This document shows, piece after piece, positions 8,509 through 17,239 of a DNA stretch of 24,434 nucleotides. The stretch spans positions 1,949,035 to 1,973,468 of the forward strand of contig NC_090623.1 of the NCBI RefSeq assembly GCF_004359215.1. The letters run 5' to 3'. The notes beneath the pieces are model-generated. The model saw only the letters and a list, made by a program, of their open reading frames with translations, was not told the DNA's origin and ran no database searches. The DNA comes from Bremia lactucae (Eukaryota > Oomycota > Peronosporomycetes > Peronosporales > Peronosporaceae). Numbering within the stretch: position 1 is the stretch's first letter; each line of letters starts with the position of its first letter. The position numbers were made by a program, and so were the translations under genes.

Positions 8509-8509
8509 G

Positions 8510-9012
8510 TGTTACGGGTCACCTTCACTAGTACTGATCAGTATTAGTAAACCTTATATTGATTATGGTGTGGGTGAGGTGCCTCGAAACTTCACGTACA
8601 CAAAGGTATAGAGTTTTTTTCTATGAGCTAAGGGTCTTAAGCTTAAAGGATAGACTAAGGCTTTAGAATAGAGAAAAAAAATATAAATGTATGAATATGT
8701 ATAGTTTCCTACGTCTTCTATCTACTACTGAACTAGTATATTCAAACTAACTAGTGTGGCGCATCCATGCGCACCACACAATCGTGTCCTATAACGATTG
8801 GCGGGGTTGATTTCGAATTATATCAACCAATCAATAGAGCTAATATCTTATTGCATCAATATTACCAAATTGGTAGTATTGTAATTAGTTAAGTTAAAAT
8901 TAAAAAATGATAATAATTTTGTACTTATTTTTTTTTCCTCCCATAGAAAATGTTTTTTTTATTTTTTACAGGAAAAATTAGTTATGTAACGGGGCACCCT
9001 TACACCGTTACA
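8510..9012 (-). repeat. 503-bp solo LTR in copia C1, 5-bp duplication CGATG
   Basis: The segment starts TGTTACGGGTCACC and ends CACCGTTACA, flanked on both sides by CGATG (8505-8509 and 9013-9017). Read on the minus strand it begins TGTAACGG...CCCCGTTACA, the self-complementary terminus common to the gypsy LTRs here. Blocks such as CACGATTGTGTGGTGCGCA, AAAGCCTTAG and CGAGGCACCTCACC recur in the fragments at 19.5-20.2 kb, so all three are one LTR family. There is no internal region. Its insertion postdates C1. Confidence 0.83.
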
Positions 9013-9995
9013 CGATGGGAACGAGCATAGAAAGCTGTCCAAGACTCAGTCACAGACGTCGAAATGGACGAAGTGGATTGTACGCCAAGCGTCTTAGTAC
9101 CACAGTTGCTGCCCTTAGACCGCCCTGTTAAAGATACTGTGGCGTTAACAGAGTACGACAACAGCCTCAAGAGCAACAGGGAAATTAATTGGTGTTTCGG
9201 CCTGAAGTCGAGCTTTGAAGAAGAAGACGAGAGCCAATAATAATACTTGGAAACGGACCAGAGGACGAAGAGACGAAAAAAGGAAGTGAGGGTCCACCAA
9301 CTTCATAGCATCGCACCATCGGATCTCGATGGGCTTAAAGACAGAGCCATTCTAATCACGCTTCTTTGCCAAGAAGCGTGATCAGAATGGCTCCGTCGTG
9401 CGTTACAAGGCACGACTTGTCGCGAAAGTTTTAAGCAGAAGCATGCCGTCAATTACTTTGAGACTTGCTCCCCCACCGCTAACAAAAATTCGTTTCGAAT
9501 CATCCTCGCGGTGCGTGATGAATGCGACTATCAAATGGATTAGCTGGACGTCGAGACGGCTTCTCTTAATAGTATGCTAAGGACAGTGTCCAGTATGGAT
9601 GTTCCGCTTGGTGTCGACAACGCTCAAGGATTCGAATGTCATCTTAAAGGCCATATTCGGATTGAAACAAGCAGCAAGCTCCTGAAACAAGACGCTTCAT
9701 CAAGTCTTCGTCAAGAATGGTTTCAAGGGCTGCAATGCGGATCAATGTATATGTGTCAAGCGCATCAAGGAAGGCTTCATCTCCGTTGGAATTTATATCG
9801 ATGATATGGTAATTGCAGCAAGGACAAACAATGAGATCAATTAGGTGGAGGAAGCGCTAAAGAATGCTTTTAAAATAAAGAAGCTGGGCGAAGCGGAGTT
9901 TATTATAGGCATGGCGATTGATCACAACAGGGCAGTAAGAACGCTAGTAACTAAGCAGACTCTATATAATATATAGACGACTTGGTTAGAAGATT
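9013..9995 (+). pseudogene. copia integrase-RT linker and reverse transcriptase (C1)
   Basis: After the solo LTR the polyprotein resumes. An open stretch at 9063-9239 reads DEVDCTPSVLVPQ, then SLKSNREINWCFGLKSSFEE. Reverse transcriptase follows from about 9371 in shifting frames: KKRDQNGSVVRYKARLVAK, then FKQKHAVNYFETCSPTANKN, LDVETASLNSML, DVPLGVDNAQGF and EGFISVGIYIDDMVIAARTN. The YxDD polymerase box is intact as YIDD (9794-9805), but stops and frameshifts on both sides, and a 27-bp inverted duplication at 9340-9397, destroy the enzyme. Connection-domain text (EEALKNAFKIKKLGEAEFII) leads into RNase H. Confidence 0.82.
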
Positions 9996-10249
9996 CGTTC
10001 AAACTAGACGTCTGACAATCCGTGCGCGCAAAGATTAAAGCTGTCGTCGTCACAGTCGCCTACTTCGGAAGATGGATGGTCGGTCATGCGATCGAAACCA
10101 CATGGCTCCCTAATTGGATGTATTTTGTACATTGCGACTTGTATGCAAGCGTACGTCGTTACACAGCTTTACGTGTTCTGAAGAACCCCGGACTGCTACG
10201 AAGAGCGTAGCGGCACGTGTGGTGCGACAACGCGAGATGCCGACATCGT

Positions 10250-10750
10250 CTACCGAGGCAGTGGCAACGTTGCAGTAAATACGTACTCGGATGCTGATTG
10301 GGGCAGCAATACGGATGACAGACGTTCGGCTTCAGGGATTTTAATCATTATTGCGAGCACCTTAGTAGTATTCAAGCCAAAGAACCAGCAAGCAGCTGCG
10401 CTAAGTTCGGCGGAGGCTGATTATATGGCTCTTAGCCTATGCCCACAAGTAGTCCTTTGGACACGCCCAATGCTCCATGACATGGGTCACGAGCAAGTGG
10501 GAGAGGAACACAGATTTGGCAGATAATCAAGCGTGGTACCCGGCTAACAAGCCGAGTATCACGCTTGGACGAAGCATGCGGACATTAGGCAACACTTTAT
10601 TCGGAAGAATGTGCAATATAAATGACTGAAGATCGACTACGTCAACAGGATGAATAAGCTTGCAGATAAGCTTACGAAGACACTTGGGACCAAGATGCTC
10701 AAGATTCTGCGCGAGGCAACGGGTATCAAGACCAAGCCGACACTCAAATA
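10250..10750 (+). pseudogene. copia RNase H domain (C1)
   Basis: The frame reads NTYSDADWGSNTDDRRSASG (first acidic site), then FKPKNQQAAALSSAEADYMA (second acidic residue in SSAEADY). After frame changes come AEYHAWTKHADIRQHFIRKN and DYVNRMNKLADKLTKTLGTK, ending in a stop at 10748-10750. In a live element this domain removes RNA from the RNA-DNA hybrid. The DSQG-equivalent region is degraded (about 10520-10545) and a stop follows VQYK. C1 ends here. Confidence 0.82.
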
Positions 10751-10776
10751 AAGACAGCGTTACTGGCGAGTGTGAG

Positions 10777-11461
10777 TGTTGAGATGACGCCGCTCAGAAT
10801 ATGTTTTAGAAGAATGATGACGTCACGGGATTATAACTATGATTTCGACAAGTGTAGTTGCAACATAATATAATACGGCCATATAGGCAATCGCTCATTG
10901 GTCTAGCCAAAATCAGGTTACATAAAGCAGGCTTAGAAATAGCACATAATAAGCGAACTTAGGACCTAACAAATGTATTTACTTCGGATTTGGCCTCTAA
11001 TTGACAAGGATGATGACCGTATTCGTCCTCACTCAAAATCAATTCGATTAGTACTGAAACAACCTCTCCATAATGAGTATTGGTATAAACCGGTTTTCAT
11101 CTGCATTTGACAAAAGAATCATACCTTTTTGCTGGTCCTAGCTATTTATAGGTCATGCAAAGTTCAAAAGTCGATCTAGAGCAGCTTGTCAACTAACCTA
11201 TTTTTAATTGTTATGCTTGTGCAAAACCAATCGAAAGGCCTAAAATGCCCTTTATCTTAACCTATATAAGATAGTCGTATTACTTTCAAAATTAAGCCAA
11301 TATAAGTTGTAACTATTGGAAGCTAGATTAATCTCAGCTAGTAGCATTTGCAAGGTACTCTTTCCCACGATTCGAGCGCTTTATCTGCGCACCAAAATTT
11401 AATTTTCGGGACGTCGCAACTACAGTTGGGTTAGAAGATCATTCTTCGATAACAAAAATTA
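10777..11461. other. possible C1 3' LTR start and unassigned AT-rich spacer
   Basis: TGTTGAGATGACGCCGC at 10777, 27 bp after the C1 stop and preceded by the purine-rich GGCGAGTGTGAG, has the TGTTG form of a copia LTR start. Its end cannot be set because no 5' partner is seen. From about 10980 to 11461 I see nothing recognisable on either strand. Confidence 0.35.
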
Positions 11462-12550
11462 TCACATTCTAGGTTTAAATTCGAGAGCTCGGTCGACCAA
11501 GGCCTCAAATTGCAGCTGATAATGGGACGCGAATTGCAAACACTCTGCCAAAACAGGCAGGGGTTGTAACAGAGCACGGGCAGAAAACGTTGGCTTTACC
11601 CTTTGAAATCTTTTGCAAGCACGCATGTACTTGGGACGGGATGATACTGGCGTGGCCACCCTTTCGGAAGGACGCAAAAGGCAATCGGCAATCGATAAGT
11701 TTTTTTAGTCAAGAAAAATCAAGTCTGGGCGAGTTTTCAAGGTGGAATACATTTGCTGAATCGTGGCTCATTTTCACGCGGCCCACGCGCTATCTACAAC
11801 ATAATACGCCTAAACGCACACATTACAATGAATTACTGAAACGGAGTGGCAAAATGTTATTCTCTAAAAATAAATAACATTTGACAATCCATTCAAGGAA
11901 TGTTGTGATGGATTTCTGGAGTGATTTATTCAATTATAAAGCCTTATCTTTTTGATTGGCTCTTCTTACATCGTCAAGAAATGTTGACGACAAAACACTT
12001 ATTGTTGCAACAGTTGGCTTATACTCACCGTTAATTTTCGCCACAGTGTGCTTATGCTCACTGGTAATTGCTGCAACAGTGGGCTTATCTTCACTGTTCA
12101 CTGCGCGGCCGGCTCAAAGCGAAAGGATATCAGCTACGACTTAATTGGTCCCGGTATATCTTCCTCAAAGAAGTTATATTCCGCGAAGAAGACAACCATC
12201 TCGCCATTCTTTGCGAGAGGTGTGGACTGTCGACCGCCTATTATGGTCCGTATAAACAATGAACGGTCTATCTCTTTTCCTTGCCATACACTGGGTAGTT
12301 GCATTCAGCTGGTTAGAATTGACTCGATTAATAGCAAAGCGGCGCACTAGCACCGCCTGTGTCATATTGCCTGAACGCACAGCCGATCTCAAAATTGCTG
12401 GCGCCACAGACTACATGAAATGGTCTGTCTTAGTCCGCAATCGCCAATATTGGCGATTGCGTCAACGTTTGCTTGATACCCTTAAGAGAATGCTGACAAT
12501 AAACGTTCCATGACCGTGTAATATTATTCTTCTTCAAGAAGAAAGACGTC
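11462..12550 (-). pseudogene. gypsy RT thumb, RNase H and integrase N-terminus on the minus strand (G2 5' part)
   Basis: Read on the minus strand from 12550: FFLKKNNITRSWNVYCQHSL, KGIKQTLTQSPILAIAD (RT thumb). Then CGASNFEIGCAFRQYDTGGA and PFIVYTDHN mark the tethered RNase H region. A linker of three 11-residue repeats follows (12092-11994). At 11650-11530 the frame YMRACKRFQRVKPTFSARAL, LQPLPVLAECLQ matches the end of the integrase zinc-binding region (usually C-x2-CQRVKP...PLQPLPVP-ECW). The first zinc-finger half is lost. The text is unrecognisable after ECLQ, close to where the plus-strand piece takes over at 12555. Frameshifts and stops are frequent. Confidence 0.75.
11994..12092 (-). 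repeat. three 33-bp tandem repeats in the gypsy RNase H-integrase linker
   Basis: Three adjacent 33-nt units (12092-12060, 12059-12027, 12026-11994) encode EDKPTVAAITS, EHKHTVAKING and EYKPTVATISV in the frame of the G2 minus-strand polyprotein. The units are diverged but share x-x-K-x-TVAxI. Keeping one frame over three units in an otherwise broken gene suggests that the array arose while the element was active. Confidence 0.65.
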
Positions 12551-12554
12551 AGCC

Positions 12555-12720
12555 TTCGGCTGTGGTCGTGCTTATATTGACACGATATTTCGACTCCATG
12601 GGTTGCTCCGTGAACTGGTATCAGATCTAGACCCCGGTTCACGGCAGATTTGGAATTTGTGTTACAAATCACTTGACAGACAGTTATAATGTCAACTTCT
12701 GACCATCGGAGCTATTAGCA
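12555..12720 (+). pseudogene. gypsy integrase core fragment on the plus strand (G2 3' part)
   Basis: The frame reads CGRAYIDTIFRLHGLLRELVSD and then WNLCYKSLDRQL; another frame gives MSTSDHRS. It corresponds to the middle of the integrase core in G1 (VFIDTVFKLHRLLRILVSDKD), with the second catalytic Asp kept in LVSD. The ETDGQTERVNR segment is missing after STSDH. It abuts the minus-strand RT piece at about 12550, so the two parts of one domain set face in opposite directions. Confidence 0.75.
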
Positions 12721-12955
12721 GCTCGTTTCGAAGGGACGGATACGTCTGTTTGCTCGACAGCAACTTGCGCACGTTTTGCAACTGTGTGAGACAAATATTG
12801 TCGAGCGTCGAAACTAAGTCACGACGATGGGAACGTTAATGATCAACGTCTTATAGTAAATACCAAGAGCGTGATGAAAGTCATTGTGATGACTCGGGTT
12901 CGACGTATGAGGCGAACACAATTTTTACTCCTCCTCCATATCCCTTGGCGGATTT
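12721..12955 (+). pseudogene. variable integrase C-terminal stretch (G2)
   Basis: This degenerate segment links the integrase core to the chromodomain. FARQQLAHVLQLCETNIVERR near 12745-12810 is the longest sensible piece, and GSTYEANTIF with TPPPYPLADLSY (about 12900-12960) corresponds to the Pro-rich segment before the chromodomain in G1. The GDLVLLST and GPFRVL blocks are absent, so a deletion is likely. Confidence 0.45.
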
Positions 12956-13135
12956 GAGTTATAAGAAGCGTTTTTATATCGAACGCTACTAGAACCACCT
13001 GATGAGAAGGGGGTTGAAAGTGTTACTCGTTCGTTGGTGAGGGTATACACCCTCATGATATATGGGAACCTCGTTCCTAACTAATGATGGGTGCCCCTGG
13101 TCTCGTTCGACGATACGACGAGACCCATCTTCTTC
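12956..13135 (+). pseudogene. chromodomain of gypsy G2, frameshifted
   Basis: One frame reads KKRFYIERY, stop, NHLMRRGLKVLLVRW, matching the FYIERIL--RDV-G---YLVRW start of the chromodomain. A frame change gives TPHDIWEPRS and then GAPGLVRRYDETH, the end of the domain. Compared with G1 the PGLVRxYDETH segment is complete, but two stops and a frameshift split the core. Confidence 0.7.
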
Positions 13136-13389
13136 CTCAAAGGATCCATCAGAGAATGAGCGCTTCCCACGTTTTGTAAAATAATTGTAGATTTTCAATT
13201 CCTTCGCGAATTGCAGTACAGATGCGCGTCTTCCATTGGGAGTCCTCAAGGGAGTAGGCCCCTTTAGGGGCATCGACTGTGCCCTGAAAGCAGCAGGTAC
13301 ATGAGCCCCCCCACGAGAGGCAAAGCAAGCCTGCCTATCTGGACAAATCGTGCTAGCTTGTAGCGTGAACCGACTACAGTGTGTCTTTT

Positions 13390-14240
13390 TAAATGGTCAC
13401 GGAAAGCATCCAGGTTGTCAAGCTAGGCGTCGCGCCTAGGCTTCGCACATTCTGTACGAATGCTTTCCAAGCTCAAAACAAATGGGTTACATCCTTTGCA
13501 CGCTTCAAGATTACTATCGATGCCGGAAACAGGCATCGCTGAAGATGCTAGCTTCGTCCTCACCAGGCTCGTGAAGCCTGGATGAGTCGAACAATGGAAT
13601 TTTTGTAGCTTTCGTTGGTAATACCAGACCGACAAATTGTAGAAAGCAACCAGGTTACCTAGGGATTGAGCTACAAGGAGTGAACTACAATGAGTGAGCC
13701 GCAACGCATTGCGGTCGATCTCCCGTTGGTTAATGAAAATTTGAGCTAACATTACGCTCGAAGTGATCTTTCAATTCTGGTGATGCACGCTAGCACCATC
13801 AGTTGCATTGACCTTTACGATCACTTCGTGCCTCATGATGCATTTTACTGTTGCATTGACCTTTTTGATCACTTCGTACCTGGTGATGCTAGCGATGCAT
13901 TTTGGCATCACGAGAGTTATCACCGTCCATGAAGTCATTACGAGATGACTCCACATTTATAGGATCTGACGAGCTAGAAACTTCGCCGTTATATCACGTC
14001 AGAATCCTTAGAGTTGACGGACTCGACCTCGGGCGAATCGGAGGCCTTTAAAGAGTGGTCACCGAGTCGGAAAATGACGCCGACTCGTACCAGTCCCCTC
14101 CAATCTGAGTAGGAGGTGACGATCTCCCCACAGTAGACCCATGATCGTCTACTGAAACATAACATTACTAGGAGCTACACTTAGTCGTGTAGCTCCAGAT
14201 TTGCGACCCCACAGGCTACGAGGACGGGCTTTGATACCAT
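13390..14240 (-). pseudogene. antisense reading frame downstream of gypsy pol (G2 aORF)
   Basis: On the minus strand an ATG at 14240 starts MVSKPVLVACGVANLELHD before a stop. This is the same spacing from the polypurine tract (about 110 bp) and a similar opening to the G1 frame (MVNKSM). Acidic-Ser text follows in other frames (SSSDPINVESSRNDFMDGDN, about 13985-13920). Near 13585-13510 RLHEPGEDEASIFSDACFRH aligns by eye with the G1 segment ending LDAFFKHR. Past 13400 LDNLDAFRDHLKRHTVVGSR and YKLARF also match G1 text (FKKRTLTGAMYKL). Broken by many stops; I do not recognise the family. A 109-codon stretch (13752-13423) is the longest open part in one frame, but it mixes frames of the inferred protein. 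Confidence 0.42.
13757..13910. repeat. imperfect tandem repeats around GATCACTTCGT
   Basis: Near-copies of a unit containing TTGCATTGACCTTT-GATCACTTCGT and GGTGATGC-AGC occur at about 13803-13850 and 13853-13897, with a weaker match at 13757-13800 (GAAGTGATC in reverse). They lie inside the antisense frame of G2 and read as repeated VKVNAT-like segments on the minus strand. Confidence 0.5.
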
Positions 14241-14348
14241 GGGCAAAAAGTTGAAATTGAAATAAAAATCAACTGGTGCTAATTTACAGGGAGGGCCAAT
14301 AGTATTCTCTGTCGCTCGACATTAGTCACTACTGTGACTGCTGATGCC

Positions 14349-14357
14349 AAGGGGGAG
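14349..14357 (+). other. polypurine tract of G2
   Basis: AAGGGGGAG stands three bases before the LTR start TGTAATGGGG at 14361, the expected place for the plus-strand primer of a plus-oriented gypsy. It agrees with the orientation of the G2 integrase core and chromodomain. Confidence 0.75.
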
Positions 14358-14360
14358 TGA

Positions 14361-14626
14361 TGTAATGGGGTGTTCCGTTACATAAATATTATTACCCATA
14401 AGAAGAATATCGTTTCTAAAACTATGAGAACAATAAAGTTTCAAAATCGGGCCACTGCTATATGCACCCCTCTTTGCTAATCGTACCCGCCCCCTTCGAC
14501 CCAGAATACTTATAAATAAAAATATGTTCACGTCCCAATAGCTAATCATATCCTGGTATAATTTACTCGAGTCACGATACTTTTCAGACGCGTTTTTGCT
14601 CCTGTCGTTAATCTGAGCGCGTAACA
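14361..14626 (+). repeat. G2 3' LTR
   Basis: The LTR begins TGTAATGGGGTGTTCCG TTACA, nearly the G1-type start, but diverges after about 30 bp, so it is another subfamily. The end is tentatively placed after GAGCGCGTAACA at 14626, giving 266 bp. TATAAATAAA at 14511-14520 could be a promoter or polyadenylation motif. The end is uncertain because no second copy is present. Confidence 0.5.
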
Positions 14627-14680
14627 GTCATTTTAACCCCTGTTTTTACCTACAAGCTACGCCACACGTGTTAGAGGTGA

Positions 14681-14884
14681 TGCTGTGACTGTTTAGCAAC
14701 CTACCAATTGTATTTCGTTTGCTAGAGCTGAAACAACTCAAGCCTCATCTGATTGATGGGACACTGACAGACTGATCTACTTGTGATTGATTAGACAAGT
14801 TTAGGCTAAGTACAGAAGATATGACCTATCTTAATCATAATCCCACTTTTGGGCCTGCAGCTCTGACCACAAGCCATTTTCACA
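14681..14884 (+). repeat. 5' LTR core of copia C2
   Basis: The 204-bp copy begins TGCTGTGACTGTTTAGC and ends CAAGCCATTTTCACA. It matches 18801-19004 in length and in blocks such as GATTAGACAAGT and AAGCCTCATCT. The true end may be near 14908, just before the primer site, because AAATAACGATTCCGG is echoed at about 19153 downstream of the second copy. Confidence 0.75.
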
Positions 14885-14911
14885 AGAGTTATGATCCCAA
14901 ATAACGATTCC

Positions 14912-14921
14912 GGTATCAGAG
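14912..14921 (+). other. primer binding site of copia C2
   Basis: GGTATCAGAG is the sequence usual in copia elements that prime on initiator methionine tRNA. It lies between the 5' LTR and the first gag codons. The leading T of TGGTATCAGAG is replaced by C. Confidence 0.65.
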
Positions 14922-15482
14922 TGCAGCTCTTCGATAGGAGCAACTACATTTTGTGGAGTTTTAAGATGAGGACGTACCTCATATCGACGTGACTGTGGGC
15001 GGCGATAACTGGCGAGGCGCCTGTATCCTTACCAACGGAGCAGCAGGCACACGCGGGAATTATCATGAGCCTTAGTAACTCGCAGTCCATGTACGTTGAG
15101 AGTGAACTGAGTGCGCGGAATGCGTGGGTCTCGCTTGAAAGCTTTCATCAGACCCAGGACATGGCGAATCGACTGTGGCTCAAGGAGAAGTTTGCGTCTT
15201 CCCGGTACACGTCCCCGAGCATCAGCGAACACCCTAAACCCTAAACATCTCATAGCTCTAGAAAAGCTAGTGCTAGAGATGAAGAGTGCAGACTGTAGGC
15301 CAAGTGAAAAAGATGTCTGCGCCACTATGCTTCGGAGCTTGCTCACAAGTTACAAGAGCCTTGTCCAGGCATTTCGAATGTCAATCGAGTCGTTCAAATT
15401 TGGCAATCTGATGAGCAAGCTGTTCGCCGAAGAAGTGCGTCAGAAAAGGTCGGTGCGTATCGAAGAAATAACGGCACTATAG
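14921..15482 (+). pseudogene. copia gag (UBN2-type capsid) with frame breaks (C2)
   Basis: The frame from 14921 reads VQLFDRSNYILWSFKMRTYL, the typical copia capsid opening, then a stop, AAITGEAP, IIMSLSNSQ, NAWVSLESFHQTQDMANRLW and LKEKFASSRYTSPSISEH. At 15231 the frame is shifted by an insertion of two telomere-type repeats. It resumes as HLIALEKLVLEMKSADC, ATMLRSLLTSYKSLVQAFRM and SKLFAEEVRQKRSVRIEE, stopping at 15480-15482. In an active element this is the nucleocapsid-forming protein. Confidence 0.82.
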
Positions 15483-15526
15483 CCAGCAGCAAGAATTGGA
15501 AGAAGAGCAGCGTGAGCGTAGAGTAA

Positions 15527-15844
15527 ATGCAGCGTATGACGTGCTTTAATTGTGGCAAGGCGGGCTACTACGCGAGAGACTGCCGTTTTAAGAAGCGTCG
15601 GTCGCCAAGTGACGAAGATCAGACAAATGTTGCATTTCATGCGGTTGAATCATCAGCAAGCGGCGCGTGGGTTATCGACAGCGAAGATTCGACCCGTGTG
15701 TGCAAGGGCTGTGGAGCCTTTGTGGAGTACATCGCGTTCGAAAATTTGCAGAGTACTTCGAGCGCACAGAAGAGCGCAAACACTAGTAATTCTTGGCCAT
15801 GGAACAGCTGCGCTGTGCGTTTGGACGAGGAGCTCTTGAATTAA
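15527..15844 (+). pseudogene. gag zinc knuckle and degenerate protease (C2)
   Basis: An open frame begins QRMTCFNCGKAGYYARDCRF. The CCHC zinc knuckle (C-x2-C-x4-H-x4-C) has Tyr in place of the His. Downstream AWVIDSEDSTRVCK stands where the protease has WIIDSGATSHMC, so the catalytic DSG is changed to DSE. The frame then closes at 15842. Loss of both motifs shows that decay is by substitution as well as frameshift. Confidence 0.78.
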
Positions 15845-16066
15845 CGCAACTTTGGAGAGGATGCTACATGTCGAAGATCTGAACAAAATTTATTCTCGGT
15901 AACAGCGGCAACTGCACCTGGCATTAACATTGAAATGGCCAAGGACACATGCCTCGTGAAGTAAGGAAGCAGGACGGTGGCGGCGGGATCAAAGAGAGCC
16001 AAATTTTGATCTCAAAACGGACGTCGAAGAAGAGTGCCACGCTGCTTTTAGCGAGCGGTAAATAAA
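15845..16066 (+). pseudogene. copia protease-integrase linker (C2)
   Basis: Only scattered pieces are recognisable, for example LERMLHVEDLNKI and GINIEMAKDTCLVK (about 15855-15962), where a complete copy has the end of protease and start of the GAG-pre-integrase region. Confidence 0.5.
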
Positions 16067-16920
16067 ATGATTAAGGACAGCCGCACTAGCAGTGCCAAGG
16101 TTGAGGCGGAAGGCGTTTGCCAAGCTTGTGCGACGGCCAAGCAAGGCAAAAAGACATTTCAAACAAGCGAGGCGGAACTGGAAGATGAGGAGAGTAGCGC
16201 TCAGATAGTGTCGTATCTCGGACGTTCTTGGTCCAATTATTTCTGCTTCATTATCCGGATTTAGGTACATGGTGACTTTCATAATGATGAAGAGTCACTA
16301 CGTCTCTGTGTACCTTATGCGGGTCAAGAGCGAAGTGCCGATGCTCTGCGAAGTTCTGCAAGGAAGTTAAGACGACACCAGGAGCGAAACTTAAGGTTAT
16401 GCGTAGTGACAATGGAGGCGGATATCGAAACGCTCGAATGGATACATCTGCGAATATCTCGGGACCAAGCAGAGTTTACTGTGCCGTACAAACCACAGCA
16501 AATGGCATGGCTGAACGACTCTCGTCGAAATGACGAGATGTATGCCCAAGGACAGTGACCTAGACAAGCACTATTGGTGTGAGGCGGTGGTGACAGCAAC
16601 AGACATTAGAAACGTACTGCCGGTATTCAAGCGGAACCAATCAACTTTTCTTTCATTATCCACTTCAGCAAATAAATTTATCGGTATTACCCTAGATTGG
16701 CAATGTAGAGCACATGCGTGAATTTGGCACCGTATGCTATGCACATTTAGCCGTTCGAGGTCAAAAGAAGCTGGACAGTTCCGGGATATTCTAATACAAG
16801 CTAAACATGCAAAATCATTAACGCAACTGATGGCCCAATCGTCATATCTCAAATTAAGACTTTTGACGAGAGCCCAGCAAGCAAGACAAAGTTTGGCAAT
16901 TACGGGGGCATCTTTGACCT
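16067..16920 (+). pseudogene. copia GAG-pre-integrase and integrase, broken (C2)
   Basis: The open stretch from 16067 reads IKDSRTSSAKVEAEGVCQAC, ATAKQGKKTF: the C-x2-C zinc-finger end of the pre-integrase domain. Integrase follows in several frames: GYMVTFIMMKSHYVSVYLMR (about 16265-16322), then KVMRSDNGGGYRNARMD with the second catalytic Asp (about 16402-16443). NGMAERL follows (about 16506; its Glu is the third acidic residue, in the usual NGxAER). Then come LDKHYWCEAVVTATDIRNVL (16557-16620), FGTVCYAHLAV and IIDGPIVISQ-like pieces. Stops are present in every frame. Confidence 0.75.
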
Positions 16921-17239
16921 AATCGAAAACGGTGAAAGAGACAGTGCAAATGTCCAAGCACCACCGGCAATGGATCTTTGAACGCCACCTTTACACCCAA
17001 GCCAGACAACTGGAAGGCACGAAGAGCCAAAGGATGCGTCCAGCGCGAGCATGTAGACTCCTGGATGGAATGGAGAAGAGCGGATTGTGCGTCCGGTGAG
17101 CAAGAAATGAGGTGTCGTTCACTATGACCAGGAGTTTGCAAACCATCCGTGAGGAGTGTTTAATTTGAAAGATTTTGAGGACGAACTCGGCTCGCTTTGC
17201 TGCCTCTAGACTGAAGAGAATGTTGGGAAGAAGCAACGT

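Noticed and set aside
12436..12461. Perfect 26-bp palindrome (CGCAATCGCCAAT and its complement)
   Set aside because: It lies in the gypsy RT thumb and encodes the expected TQSPILAIAD. The symmetry is probably incidental to the codons.
12989..13273. 94-codon minus-strand frame
   Set aside because: It is antisense to the G2 chromodomain (LVRW, PHDIWEPRS, GLVRRYDETH), which explains its openness better.
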